From contig NZ_JACHGW010000002.1 of NCBI RefSeq assembly GCF_014202505.1, positions 248,001 through 312,000 of the forward strand: 64,000 nt of DNA, read 5' to 3'. Under the pieces are notes generated by a model. The model was not told the DNA's origin. It saw only the letters and a program-made list of their open reading frames with translations, and made no database searches. Source of the DNA: Armatimonas rosea. GTDB lineage: Bacteria > Armatimonadota > Armatimonadia > Armatimonadales > Armatimonadaceae. This document shows, piece by piece, positions 7,732 to 16,376 of the stretch. The first letter of the stretch is position 1, and every line of letters starts with the position of its first letter. The translations under genes were made by a program, and so were the position numbers.

Positions 7732-8702
7732 CCCTGGGGAAGTTCGCTCCCCTCCACAAGGGCCATGAGCACCTGATCCAGACCGCTTGCTCCCAGGTGG
7801 ACTCGCTGATCTGCCTGATCTACGACTCGCCGGAGGTAACGACAATTCCTCTGGAGACCCGCTCGCGCTGGCTGCGCACCCTCTTTCCTACGGTCGAGGT
7901 GATCGAGCTACGCGGGGCACCGCAGGAGGTGGGCGAGACGCCCGAGATCAAGAGGCGTCACGAGGACTTTATCCTGGGGGTTCTCGGGGGGCGCAAGATC
8001 ACCCACTTCTTCTGTAGCGAGTTCTATGGGGAGCACATGAGCCAGGCGCTGGGTGCCCTCAACTGCCTTGTCGATCCCGCACGCAACACGGTCCCCATCT
8101 CGGGCACGGCGATCCGGGAGAGTCCCTTTCTTCACCGAGAGAGGCTCAGCCCCCTGGTCTACCGGGACCTCATTACTCATGTTGTCTTGCTGGGAGCTCC
8201 CTCGACCGGTAAGACCACCCTGGCCGAGGCACTTGCCCAGCGCTTTCAGACCACCTGGATGCCCGAGTACGGCCGTGAGTACTGGGAACAGCACCAGAGC
8301 GAGCGGCGGCTCAGCCTGGAGCAGCTGGTGGAGCTTGCCGAGGGGCACTGGGAGCGCGAGGAGCGAAAACTCCAAGAGGCCAATGGCTACCTCTTCACCG
8401 ATACCAACGCGCTGACTACCTACCAGTTCTCGCTCTACTACCACGGCACGGTGCACCCTCAGCTCGTGGAGTACGCCAGCCGCTGCAACGACCGCTACGA
8501 CCTGGTACTTGTCTGCGACACGGACATCCCCTACGACGACACCTGGGATCGCTCAGGGGAGACCAACCGACAGGAGTTTCAGGAGCAGATCCTCGCCGAC
8601 CTGGAGGCGCGCAGCATCGCCTACACGCTTCTCCAAGGCTCGCTGGAGCAGCGGATCGCGACCGTGGAGCAGGTGCTCGGGCGGCTGCCCCGTAAGCCAT
8701 GA
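7713..8702 (+). CDS. nadR: bifunctional NMN adenylyltransferase / ribosylnicotinamide kinase
   Basis: 329 residues from the ATG at 7713, where homology begins at once with GLTLGKFAPLHKGHEHLI. Domain 1 is a nucleotidyltransferase with HKGH and the ISGTAIRES motif near residue 130. Domain 2 has the kinase P-loop GAPSTGKTT near residue 163 and the NMRK-like EYGREYWE segment. The enterobacterial N-terminal DNA-binding domain is absent, so this form is enzymatic only. It phosphorylates nicotinamide riboside brought in by PnuC and adenylates NMN to NAD. Confidence 0.95.
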   Translation: MHTTGLTLGKFAPLHKGHEHLIQTACSQVDSLICLIYDSPEVTTIPLETRSRWLRTLFPTVEVIELRGAPQEVGETPEIKRRHEDFILGVLGGRKITHFFCSEFYGEHMSQALGALNCLVDPARNTVPISGTAIRESPFLHRERLSPLVYRDLITHVVLLGAPSTGKTTLAEALAQRFQTTWMPEYGREYWEQHQSERRLSLEQLVELAEGHWEREERKLQEANGYLFTDTNALTTYQFSLYYHGTVHPQLVEYASRCNDRYDLVLVCDTDIPYDDTWDRSGETNRQEFQEQILADLEARSIAYTLLQGSLEQRIATVEQVLGRLPRKP

Positions 8703-8723
8703 GTGCTTTCTAGGGTTTTTCTG

Positions 8724-8729
8724 TACAAT
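8724..8729 (+). promoter_or_regulatory. -10 box of a leaderless transcript
   Basis: TACAAT ends 6 bases before the ATG at 8736, so transcription would begin at or next to the start codon. It selects this ATG over the frame's upstream start at 8703. Confidence 0.6.
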
Positions 8730-8735
8730 GGCTCT

Positions 8736-9182
8736 ATGAAAGAACTCCTCCTTTTGGGCTTGCTCCTGGCACAGCCTCCCAAGCCGGCACCTCTCTACGA
8801 TGAAAAGGCGAGCGGTGCACAGCAGATCGAGAAGGCGCTTGCCGAGGCCAAGAAGAGCAAGAAAAATGTGCTCTTGCAGTTTGGGGCCAACTGGTGCCAC
8901 TGGTGCCATAAGCTCCACGAGCTGTGCGAGAAAGACCCGGCAATCGCGGCGGAGCTGAAGAAGAGCTTTGTGGTGGTCTTGATCGATGTGAATCAGAAGC
9001 ACAACGACGATATCAACCAGCGCTACGGTAACCCGACCAAGTTTGGCCTTCCCGTGATCGTGGTTCTCGATCCTGCCGGGAAGCAGCTCTGGACGCAAGA
9101 CACGGGCAAGCTGGAGGAGCGCGACCACCACGATCCCGCCAAGGTGCTCGCCTTCCTGAAGGAGTGGGCTCCCAAGCGCTAG
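8736..9182 (+). CDS. exported thioredoxin-fold protein with WCHWC active site
   Basis: 148 residues. A short hydrophobic start (MKELLLLGLLLAQPPKPAP) looks like a signal peptide or anchor. The thioredoxin-like domain has FGANWCHWCHKLH near residue 50, giving a C-H-W-C redox pair, and the cis-Pro loop FGLPVIVVLDPAG. The DVNQKHNDDINQRYGNP insert is typical of thioredoxin_7-like proteins. Probable role: disulfide reduction or isomerisation outside the cytoplasm. Confidence 0.82.
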   Translation: MKELLLLGLLLAQPPKPAPLYDEKASGAQQIEKALAEAKKSKKNVLLQFGANWCHWCHKLHELCEKDPAIAAELKKSFVVVLIDVNQKHNDDINQRYGNPTKFGLPVIVVLDPAGKQLWTQDTGKLEERDHHDPAKVLAFLKEWAPKR

Positions 9183-9193
9183 CATCGTGTATA

Positions 9194-9216
9194 GCCCGAG
9201 GAACGAGTCCTCGGGC
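9194..9216. repeat. REP-A hairpin (ACGAG loop), solitary
   Basis: A 9-bp perfect stem starting GCCCGAGGA around loop ACGAG lies between the thioredoxin-like and methyltransferase genes. Same 8-5-8 architecture as the copies at 32106, 44024 and 50165. No T-run follows, so it is not a classic terminator. Confidence 0.75.
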
Positions 9217-9241
9217 AAACCTCGTTGCCTGGGCTTGCTTG

Positions 9242-9247
9242 TATAAT
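9242..9247 (+). promoter_or_regulatory. consensus -10 box of a leaderless transcript
   Basis: TATAAT ends 7 bases before GTG 9255. The in-frame ATG at 9246 overlaps the -10 box and could not be transcribed from it, which argues for GTG 9255 as the start. Confidence 0.6.
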
Positions 9248-9254
9248 GCAGGCC

Positions 9255-9989
9255 GTGGATGACGACGCGCTCTATTTCCCGCCTCTGGAGGGCTTTAACC
9301 GCCTGGCCGATACCTACGACCTCCGGCTCTCCGGCAACCCCGTGCTGATCATGGAGACGTCGCAGACCCTAGCGGCGCTCCCCAATGTTGCGGGCAAGGC
9401 GGTCGCGGATATTGGCTGTGGCACGGGGCGCTATGCCATCCAGCTCATGCGGCTAGGGGCCGAGCGCGTCGCGGGCGTGGACCTGAGCCCGGCGATGCTG
9501 GCCGTGGCGCAGCACAAATCGCAGAAGGCCGAGCTGCCGATCGAGTGGGGGATAGGCAATCTCTGTGAGCACATTCCGATCCCCGATGGCACGCTGGACG
9601 CTGCGGTCTGTGCCCTGACCCTGACCTTTGTCGAGAACCTGCGCCCCGCGTTTGCCGAGCTGGCGCGTGTCCTGAAGCCAGGAGGCGTCTTGGTGACCTC
9701 TGACCTGCACCCGCACGGCCTGACTCAGGAGCGCGCCGCCTCCAACGCTACTTTCCGCAAGGACCACGCCCCGTATCTGCGCTTCACCGACCTGCGCGGT
9801 CAGGAGTGCCGCATCCCGCGCCATCCGCACACCCTCTCGGAGTATGTCAACGCCGCCTACGCCGCTGGGCTGACCCTCACCGCTGCCGCCGAGCCGCTGG
9901 TGGACAGCCGCCTTGCGGTGACGTTTGGCGGCTTGAAGGAGAAGATTGGCATGCCCTTGGCGCTGGTCTTGAGGTTTGAGAAACAATGA
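9255..9989 (+). CDS. class I SAM-dependent methyltransferase
   Basis: About 244 residues from GTG 9255. Motif I VADIGCGTGRYAIQL, the acidic ribose-binding GVDLSPAML, and the post-motif LKPGGVLVTSDLHPHG define a UbiE/Methyltransf_11-type Rossmann fold. The substrate cannot be inferred; an insertion after strand 5 (HPHGLTQERAASN) suggests a small-molecule acceptor. It overlaps the next methyltransferase by 4 bases (ATGA), so the two are coupled. Confidence 0.87.
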   Translation: MDDDALYFPPLEGFNRLADTYDLRLSGNPVLIMETSQTLAALPNVAGKAVADIGCGTGRYAIQLMRLGAERVAGVDLSPAMLAVAQHKSQKAELPIEWGIGNLCEHIPIPDGTLDAAVCALTLTFVENLRPAFAELARVLKPGGVLVTSDLHPHGLTQERAASNATFRKDHAPYLRFTDLRGQECRIPRHPHTLSEYVNAAYAAGLTLTAAAEPLVDSRLAVTFGGLKEKIGMPLALVLRFEKQ

Positions 9990-10792
9990 GCACCTATAAA
10001 GAACAACACGAGAGTAACCGTGCCGCCTGGAGCGAGGCCGCACGCCGCTACGCCGCCGAGACCGAGGAGACGCTGGCGTTTTTGCGCGCCGGGGGAACCA
10101 ACTTTGTCGCCCCCGAGTACGATTTTCTGCGCCCCTTAATGCCCTGCGGCCGTGCGATTCACCTCCAGTGCGCCGGAGGGCGGGACACGCTCTCGCTCTG
10201 GAACTTGGGGGCGCGCGAGGTGGTCGGGGTGGATATCAACGACGAGATGATCGCGCTGGCCCAGCACCGCTCCGAGGCACTGGGGGCGCCCGCGCAGTGG
10301 TTTCGCTCTGATGTGCTGGAGACTCCTGAAGCGCTCAATGGCACCGCCGACCTGGTCTACACGGGGCGCGGCGCGGTCTGCTGGCTGATGGATATCGAGG
10401 GGTGGGCACGGGTGATCGCGCGGCTTCTGAAGCCAGGGGGGCACTTTTACTTCTTCGACGGGCACCCCTTTAGCTGGATCTGGGACCTGGCAGCGGATCA
10501 CTATGTTCTTGATCCTGAGTATGGCAACTACTTCGACCCCCGCACCCACACCGATGTCGGCTGGCCTACCACCTACATTCCGGCAGACTTTCAGCACGGC
10601 GCACTCGCCACCAAGTACGAGCGCCAGTGGACGGTCGCCCAGCTGGTGAATGCGCTGATCGGGGCGGGGCTGGTGATTGAGAAACTAGGAGAGCACCCGG
10701 ATACGTACTGGGACGCGTTCCCGAACATCCCGCCCGCCGAGCTGGCTAAGCTTCCCCAGACCCTCTCGATTCTGGCGCGGAGACCGTCGTAG
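9986..10792 (+). CDS. class I SAM-dependent methyltransferase
   Basis: 268 residues. Motif I is HLQCAGGRDTLSLWNLGA, followed by VVGVDINDEMIALAQ and LLKPGGHFYFFDGHPF. The long C-terminal segment with ADHYVLDPEYGNYFDP and TYIPADFQHGAL is typical of Methyltransf_11/25 proteins of unknown substrate. It is translationally coupled to the preceding, only distantly similar methyltransferase and lies 3 bases before recF. Confidence 0.87.
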   Translation: MSTYKEQHESNRAAWSEAARRYAAETEETLAFLRAGGTNFVAPEYDFLRPLMPCGRAIHLQCAGGRDTLSLWNLGAREVVGVDINDEMIALAQHRSEALGAPAQWFRSDVLETPEALNGTADLVYTGRGAVCWLMDIEGWARVIARLLKPGGHFYFFDGHPFSWIWDLAADHYVLDPEYGNYFDPRTHTDVGWPTTYIPADFQHGALATKYERQWTVAQLVNALIGAGLVIEKLGEHPDTYWDAFPNIPPAELAKLPQTLSILARRPS

Positions 10793-10795
10793 CCC

Positions 10796-11929
10796 ATGCA
10801 GGTCAGTCGGCTGGAGCTCACGGACTTTCGCAACTACGAGCGCTTAGAGTTCACTCCTGGTGCAGGGCTCAATGTGCTGGTCGGCCCCAATGCACAAGGC
10901 AAGACCAACGTGCTGGAGGCCCTCTACACCCTCGCCACCACAAAGTCCCACCGCACGAGCCGGGACACGGAGCTGGTGCGCTTCGGGGCACCGCTGGCAC
11001 GCGTGACCGCCGAGGTGCAGAAGCTCGGGGAGATCACGAGCGACCTGGAGCTGGCCATTGGTGCCGGCGGGGTGGGGACCTCGGGCAAGCTGGTGAAGCT
11101 GGGCGGGAGCAAGCAGCCGCGCCTCACCGACCTGCTGGGGCACCTCAATGCCGTGCTCTTTGCCTCGACCGACCTCGATATTGTTCGTGGGGAGCCCGAC
11201 GAGCGCCGGCGCTTTCTCAACTACGAGATCAGCCAGCTCTCGCCGCGCTACGCCCTGGCGCTGGCAGCGTATCGCAAGGCGCTGGAGGGGCGCAACCGGC
11301 TCCTGAAGGACTTCAAGCACGGGCACGGCGATGTGGCATCGCTGGAGGCCTGGACCGGGCCGGTGGTCGAGCACGGAGCAAAGCTGATCGAGCGGCGCCA
11401 GGCCTGGCTAGAGCGCCTCACCGCGCTCGCGGCCCCTATCCATGAGGCGCTCACGGGGGGCCTGGAGACACTCCACGTCGGCTACATCGCCTCGTTTCCC
11501 CTGACCGAGGCCAGCATCCCCGAGGCATTTGTCGCCGCCCTGAAAGCCGCTCGCCGGGAAGAGACCGCGCGGGGAGTCACGACACTCGGGCCCCAGCGCG
11601 ACGACCTGACCTTTCGCATTGGCCCCCCCGGCGGCATGCTTCTCGATGCGCGCACCTACGGCTCCCAGGGCCAGCAGCGCACGGTCGCGCTCGCCCTACG
11701 CCTCGCGGAGCGGCAGCTGATCGAGGAGACCATCGGGGAGCCGCCGATCGTCCTGCTCGACGATGTCCTCTCCGACCTCGACGAGAGCCGCCGCAACCAG
11801 ATCTTCGCGCTCTCGCTCTCTGGCGGCCAGACCTTCCTCACCACCACCGACCTCGCCCCAATCCCCCTTGATGCCGTCAAAAACGCCCGCGTCGTCACCG
11901 TCCGCCAAGGCGTCTTCCGAGACGCGTAG
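10796..11929 (+). CDS. recF: DNA replication/repair protein RecF
   Basis: 377 residues, full length. Walker A GPNAQGKTNVLEALY, the SMC-like signature YGSQGQQRTVALALRL and Walker B PPIVLLDDVLSDLDESR are all intact, as is the N-terminal LTDFRNYERLEF. RecF loads RecA at ssDNA-dsDNA junctions with RecO and RecR. The common dnaA-dnaN-recF-gyrB neighbourhood is absent; it follows two methyltransferases closely enough to be cotranscribed. Confidence 0.96.
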   Translation: MQVSRLELTDFRNYERLEFTPGAGLNVLVGPNAQGKTNVLEALYTLATTKSHRTSRDTELVRFGAPLARVTAEVQKLGEITSDLELAIGAGGVGTSGKLVKLGGSKQPRLTDLLGHLNAVLFASTDLDIVRGEPDERRRFLNYEISQLSPRYALALAAYRKALEGRNRLLKDFKHGHGDVASLEAWTGPVVEHGAKLIERRQAWLERLTALAAPIHEALTGGLETLHVGYIASFPLTEASIPEAFVAALKAARREETARGVTTLGPQRDDLTFRIGPPGGMLLDARTYGSQGQQRTVALALRLAERQLIEETIGEPPIVLLDDVLSDLDESRRNQIFALSLSGGQTFLTTTDLAPIPLDAVKNARVVTVRQGVFRDA

Positions 11930-11932
11930 TGC

Positions 11933-11951
11933 CAGGAGGTTTACCGTCCTG
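11933..11951. repeat. REP-B hairpin (TTTAC loop)
   Basis: CAGGA and TCCTG arms surround a TTTAC-centred loop just after recF. On the minus strand GGACGGTAAACCTCCTG matches GGACGATAAACGTCCTG at 48386-48370 at all but two positions, so it is a copy of the same small repeat. Confidence 0.6.
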
Positions 11952-11970
11952 ACACGCCGAATCTCTTTCT

Positions 11971-14900
11971 ATGAACCGACGCGCGTTTCTCGCCACCAGC
12001 TTTGCCCTCGCCACCGCCCCCACACTCGCCCAGACCCCCACTCAAAACCCCGCTCAATCTCCCCCTTCCTTCGTCCCGACGAAGTCGGAAACAGAGCGAA
12101 GGAAGGGGGCCGGGGGGATGGATGCCCCGCTAACCCCCGCCGACTTCCAGACCCCTCCCCTAGAGGCGCGGCCCCACACCTGGTGGCACTGGATGAACGG
12201 CAATATCTCCCACGAGGGAATCACCGCGGACTTAGAGGCGATGGCGCAGGCGGGGATCGGCGGGGCGCAGATCTTCAATGTGGACCAGGGAATCCCACTG
12301 GGGAAGGTGCTCTACATGACCCCCGAGTGGCGGCAGGCGATGGTGCACGCCGCCAAAGAGGCCAAGCGCCTCGGTCTGGAGCTGTGTTTTCACAACTGCG
12401 CGGGCTGGTCGAGCTCGGGCGGCCCCTGGATCACGCCGGAGTTTGCCATGCAGGTGCTCACCTGGTCGGAGACCACGGTCAAGGGCGGCGAGAAGCTCAC
12501 GCTCACCCTGAAGGAGCCCGAGAAGCGAGAGAAGTACTACAACGATATCGCGGTGCTGGCGGTGAAGATCCCGGCGGGGGGAGACACGGCGCGCCTGCAA
12601 AATATCCGCGCCAAGGCCCTCTTTGACCGGGGTGGCGATGGTCTCGGGCTCAATGTCAAGGGGGTCGCGGGCGAGGGCGCGGCCATGGAGGGGGCGATCG
12701 CGGGCGACGATATCCGGGTCTTACAGTGCACTGCGGAGGGCAAGCTGACCTGGGACGCGCCGGCGGGGGACTGGCTGCTGCTGCGCATGGGGCACACGCC
12801 CACCGGCGCGGTGAACGCACCGGCACCCGAGGCGGGCCGCGGCCTAGAGTGTGACAAGCTCAGCCGGGAGGCGCTGGAACTGCACTGGGAGAAAGGGGTC
12901 GCGCCGCTGCTGACCGACATGGGGCCGGAGCTGGTGGGCAAGTCGTTTAACAACGCCCTAATCGACTCCTACGAGATGGGGAGCCAGAACTGGACCCCGA
13001 AGCTGCGCCGCGCCTTTATCGCCCAGCACCGCTACGATCCTTTGCCTTGGCTCCCCACGGTCACCGGGCGCGTGATCGGGAGCCCTGAGCAGACCGAGCG
13101 CTTCCTCTGGGACTGGCGCCGCACGATCGCCGATCTCTTTGCGGAGAACTACACGGGGCGCTTTAGAGAGCTCTGTCACGAGAATAAGATGCAGTTCTCG
13201 GTGGAGCCCTACGGCAATGGCCCCTTCGACAACCTCCAGCTCGGGATGCAGGGCGATATCCTCATGGGCGAGTTCTGGGTGCCCGGCGGCGGCGCGGGCG
13301 AGACCGTCAAGATCGCGGCGAGCTGCGCGCATGTCATGGGGCGCAAGATTGTCGGGGCGGAGTCGTTCACGGCGGGCGAGTTTGAGGGACGCTGGCAGGT
13401 CGAGCCCTACGGGATCAAGGCGCTGGGGGATCGGATGTTCACCCAGGGAGTCAACCGCTATATCTTCCACCGCTACGCCCACCAGCCGTGGATCGGGCTG
13501 AGTCCGGGGATGACCATGGGGCCGTGGGGCTCGCACCTGGAGCGCACCCAGACCTGGTGGAAGCAAGCCGCGACCTGGCTGACCTATGTCGCGCGCTGCC
13601 AGCACCTGCTCCAGTCCGGGCGCTTTGTGGCCGATGTGCTGACGTTCTGCGGCGACGATGCCCCCAACGATCTCTACCGACCGAGCCTGCCGCTCGGCTA
13701 CGACTACGATGGCTGCGACCGCACGGCGCTACTGACCGCCAAGGTCGACAAGGGCGAGGTTGTCTTTCCGAGTGGCGCGCGCTACAAGGTCCTGATGATC
13801 CCCGACTCGCTCTGGATGACCCCACAGACCGCCGCCAAGCTGGTGGAGCTGAGCAAGGCGGGCGCGAAGATTGTCGGGCGAAGGCCCGAGAAGTCCCCGA
13901 GCCTGGTGAACTACCCGGCGTGTGATAACGAGGTGAAAGCACTCGGTGCACAGCTCACGCTCACCACGCTAGAGGCCGCGCTTCCTGCTCCCGATGTGCT
14001 GCTGCCCAAGGGGACTCCGTTTGTCTGGCTGCACCGGAGCACGCCCGATGCCGAGATATACTTTGTCAGCAACCAGCGCTACATGCAGCAGAAAGCGACC
14101 GTCGCCTTCCGCGTGACCGGCCGCGCCCCCGAGCTCTGGCACCCGGAGACCGGCACGACCGAGGCGGCACCGCTCTGGACAGCCGGCAAGGCCCACACCA
14201 ATGTCACGCTTGCCCTAGGTCCTGCGGAGTCGGTGTTTGTGGTCTTCCGCAAGGGGAGCAAGCCGGGCAAGAGCTTCGCCAAGATCGAGCGCACGGGCGG
14301 CACAACGCCCGTTGCCAAGCCGCCTGTCCTGGAGATTCTCTCCGCGCGCTACGAAGCCACCGATGGTGCCGGGGGCGCGGATGTCACGGCGAAGGTGCGC
14401 GAGCTGGTCGCTAAGGGGGAGACGGAGATCGGGGCCACCAACGCCAACTTCGGCGACCCGATCAACCTCCATGTCAAGCGCTTGGTGGTGCGCTACACGC
14501 TCGATGGCAAGCCACTGGAGAAGACGGTCGGGGAGAACGAGACCCTGATCCTGCTCGGCAGCGGCCCCGACAACGCCCTGCCGGAGTTCACGCTCACGGG
14601 CGGTAAGCTCCTGGCCTACACGCCGGGCACCTACGCCTTCACCGACCCGCGCGGCGCGCTCAAGCAACTCTCGGCCCCCGCGCTCCGCGAGACCCCGCTC
14701 ACGAGCTGGGAGCTGACCTTCCCTGGCAAAGAGCCGCGCACGCTGGAAAAGCTCGTCTCCTGGCCCGAGCTCACCGACCCGGACTCCAAGTACTTCTCGG
14801 GCACCGCCACCTATAAAACGACCTTCTCCCATACCCCCGACCCCACCCGCGCCGTGATCCTCGATCTGGGAATCGTCAAAAACTTCGCCGATGTGCTCCT

Positions 14901-15243
14901 CAACGGCCAGTCGCTGGGCACGCTCTGGAAGGCCCCGTGGCGCCTCGATATCACCGAATACGTGCGTCCCGGAAGCAACACGCTGGAGGTCAAGATCACC
15001 AACCTCTGGGTCAACCGGCTGATCGGCGACGAGCAGCTCCCGCCGGAAGAAGGGGTCGAGTGGACCGGCAAGACCGGCCCGATCAAGGCTTGGCCCAAGT
15101 GGCTGGTCGAGGGCAAGCCCCGCCCCGCCACGGAGCGTGTCACCTTCACCACCTGGCGCTACTGGACCAAGGACGACAAGCCCCTCGACTCCGGCCTCCT
15201 CGGCCCCGCCCGAATCTTGCAGGTTCCGACCCTGCCACTTTAG
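11971..15243 (+). CDS. GH106-like alpha-L-rhamnosidase, exported
   Basis: 1090 residues. A twin-arginine-type leader (NRRAFLATSFALATAPTLAQ) is followed by a low-complexity linker partly built from a palindromic repeat. From about residue 60, P-x-WWHWMNGNISHEGITADLEAM, GIGGAQIFNV and the FHNCAGWSSSGGPW segment are hallmark blocks of glycoside hydrolase family 106 rhamnosidases. The C-terminal part (about residues 930-1040) is a galactose-binding-like jelly roll (LGIVKNFADVLLNGQSLGTLWKAPW). It probably removes terminal L-rhamnose from plant pectins such as rhamnogalacturonans outside the cytoplasm. Catalytic glutamates were not assigned. Confidence 0.88.
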   Translation: MNRRAFLATSFALATAPTLAQTPTQNPAQSPPSFVPTKSETERRKGAGGMDAPLTPADFQTPPLEARPHTWWHWMNGNISHEGITADLEAMAQAGIGGAQIFNVDQGIPLGKVLYMTPEWRQAMVHAAKEAKRLGLELCFHNCAGWSSSGGPWITPEFAMQVLTWSETTVKGGEKLTLTLKEPEKREKYYNDIAVLAVKIPAGGDTARLQNIRAKALFDRGGDGLGLNVKGVAGEGAAMEGAIAGDDIRVLQCTAEGKLTWDAPAGDWLLLRMGHTPTGAVNAPAPEAGRGLECDKLSREALELHWEKGVAPLLTDMGPELVGKSFNNALIDSYEMGSQNWTPKLRRAFIAQHRYDPLPWLPTVTGRVIGSPEQTERFLWDWRRTIADLFAENYTGRFRELCHENKMQFSVEPYGNGPFDNLQLGMQGDILMGEFWVPGGGAGETVKIAASCAHVMGRKIVGAESFTAGEFEGRWQVEPYGIKALGDRMFTQGVNRYIFHRYAHQPWIGLSPGMTMGPWGSHLERTQTWWKQAATWLTYVARCQHLLQSGRFVADVLTFCGDDAPNDLYRPSLPLGYDYDGCDRTALLTAKVDKGEVVFPSGARYKVLMIPDSLWMTPQTAAKLVELSKAGAKIVGRRPEKSPSLVNYPACDNEVKALGAQLTLTTLEAALPAPDVLLPKGTPFVWLHRSTPDAEIYFVSNQRYMQQKATVAFRVTGRAPELWHPETGTTEAAPLWTAGKAHTNVTLALGPAESVFVVFRKGSKPGKSFAKIERTGGTTPVAKPPVLEILSARYEATDGAGGADVTAKVRELVAKGETEIGATNANFGDPINLHVKRLVVRYTLDGKPLEKTVGENETLILLGSGPDNALPEFTLTGGKLLAYTPGTYAFTDPRGALKQLSAPALRETPLTSWELTFPGKEPRTLEKLVSWPELTDPDSKYFSGTATYKTTFSHTPDPTRAVILDLGIVKNFADVLLNGQSLGTLWKAPWRLDITEYVRPGSNTLEVKITNLWVNRLIGDEQLPPEEGVEWTGKTGPIKAWPKWLVEGKPRPATERVTFTTWRYWTKDDKPLDSGLLGPARILQVPTLPL
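12061..12124. repeat. REP-D palindromic element inside a coding region
   Basis: 64 bases with complementary C-rich and G-rich arms and the core CCGACGAAGTCGG, itself palindromic. It aligns without gaps to 54752-54815 at roughly four-fifths of positions. Here it encodes about 21 residues of the linker after the rhamnosidase signal peptide. Confidence 0.75.
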
Positions 15244-15252
15244 GGCTGAGTC

Positions 15253-16323
15253 CTAGGCGGCTTTTTGGAGCTCTGTATGCGGGGGGAAGTGGAAGCGGTC
15301 GCGGCCGGCTTGCTTGGCATCGTAGAGGGCTTTGTCGGCGCGGTGGATGACATCTTCGGGGCGCTCTCCGGGCTGGGAGATGGCCCCGCCCATGCTGATG
15401 GTGAGGCTGAGGCCGCTGGGGAAGGCATGCTCGCGAATACTCGCCATGAGCCTCTCCCCAAGAGCTTGGATTTCGTCGGGGTGCGCGGTTGAGAGCAGGA
15501 GCAGAAACTCCTCGCCGCCCCAGCGTGCGGGGGTGGGGTGGGCGCTCAGGTACGCACGGAGCCGCGCCCCGACCTCCTGGAGGACCGCATCGCCGGTGCG
15601 GTGCCCGTGTATATCGTTGACACGCTTGAAGTGGTCGATATCCAGCAGGAGGATCGTGAAGGGCTGCTGGCTCTCCACCGCGCTCTCCAGAAGCTGCTGC
15701 ATCTGGCGGCGGTTGGTCAGGCCCGTGAGGGTGTCGGTCGAGGCCAGCGACTGCGCGAGGCCGAAGTGCTGCTTGAGGTCGGCGTAGAGGCTCAGGCACG
15801 CCGTGCACATCAGGCTCGCGGCGAAGTACTGGACCGCGGCGCTCAGGATCTCCGGGGTCGGGCGGAAGTGTCGCAAGCCCAACAGGAAGATCACGGTCTG
15901 TGCTGCGATAAAGCTATAGGCCGCCACCTGGGCGCTCCGCTGCCCCAGCACCAGAAAGGCCAGGATACACATCAGGGCGCTCCAGGGCCAGTTTGCCATA
16001 TCTCCCATGGTGTAGAGTGCCCCGGTGTAGCTCAGCTCGAAGGCATTGGCCGTCATAAAGAGTGCGGGGGCCGTGATCGCTAGGGCCACCAGCTGGCGCT
16101 CAGAGATGCGGCGTAGCGCTAGGAGGGTCCAGAGGAGGGAGAGGAGCAGGGCGATAATCGGCAGACAGAGCCGCCCGCTCATGCTCTGCTGCGGGGACCG
16201 GTAGGTCGTCCACCACGCGACAAGGGTAGCCACGACGCCCAGTGGGGTGAAGCACAGCGACAAGAGGCGCAGCTTCGCCTGCATGGCTGAGGGCAGTCCC
16301 GAGAGCGGTGAGATATCTGACAT
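15253..16323 (-). CDS. membrane-bound diguanylate cyclase (GGDEF), no I-site
   Basis: 356 residues from ATG 16323; the TTG two codons earlier is less likely. About six hydrophobic segments occupy residues 30-185. The GGDEF domain follows DTLTGLTNRRQMQ, with the active loop ARWGGEEF, so catalytic residues are intact. The position of the RxxD inhibitory site, five residues before GGEEF, reads SAHP, so product inhibition is probably lost. It makes c-di-GMP at the inner membrane. It is a tandem paralogue of the next gene, 53 bases away. Confidence 0.92.
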   Translation of the reverse strand: MSDISPLSGLPSAMQAKLRLLSLCFTPLGVVATLVAWWTTYRSPQQSMSGRLCLPIIALLLSLLWTLLALRRISERQLVALAITAPALFMTANAFELSYTGALYTMGDMANWPWSALMCILAFLVLGQRSAQVAAYSFIAAQTVIFLLGLRHFRPTPEILSAAVQYFAASLMCTACLSLYADLKQHFGLAQSLASTDTLTGLTNRRQMQQLLESAVESQQPFTILLLDIDHFKRVNDIHGHRTGDAVLQEVGARLRAYLSAHPTPARWGGEEFLLLLSTAHPDEIQALGERLMASIREHAFPSGLSLTISMGGAISQPGERPEDVIHRADKALYDAKQAGRDRFHFPPHTELQKAA

Positions 16324-16376
16324 GGTCAAACACTATCTTCGGACGGTGACGACCCGTTCTGGAGAGAGGAGGGCGC

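Noticed and set aside
9194-9216. Intrinsic terminator after the thioredoxin-like gene
   Set aside because: The hairpin has no following T-run on either strand and matches the dispersed REP-A repeat instead.
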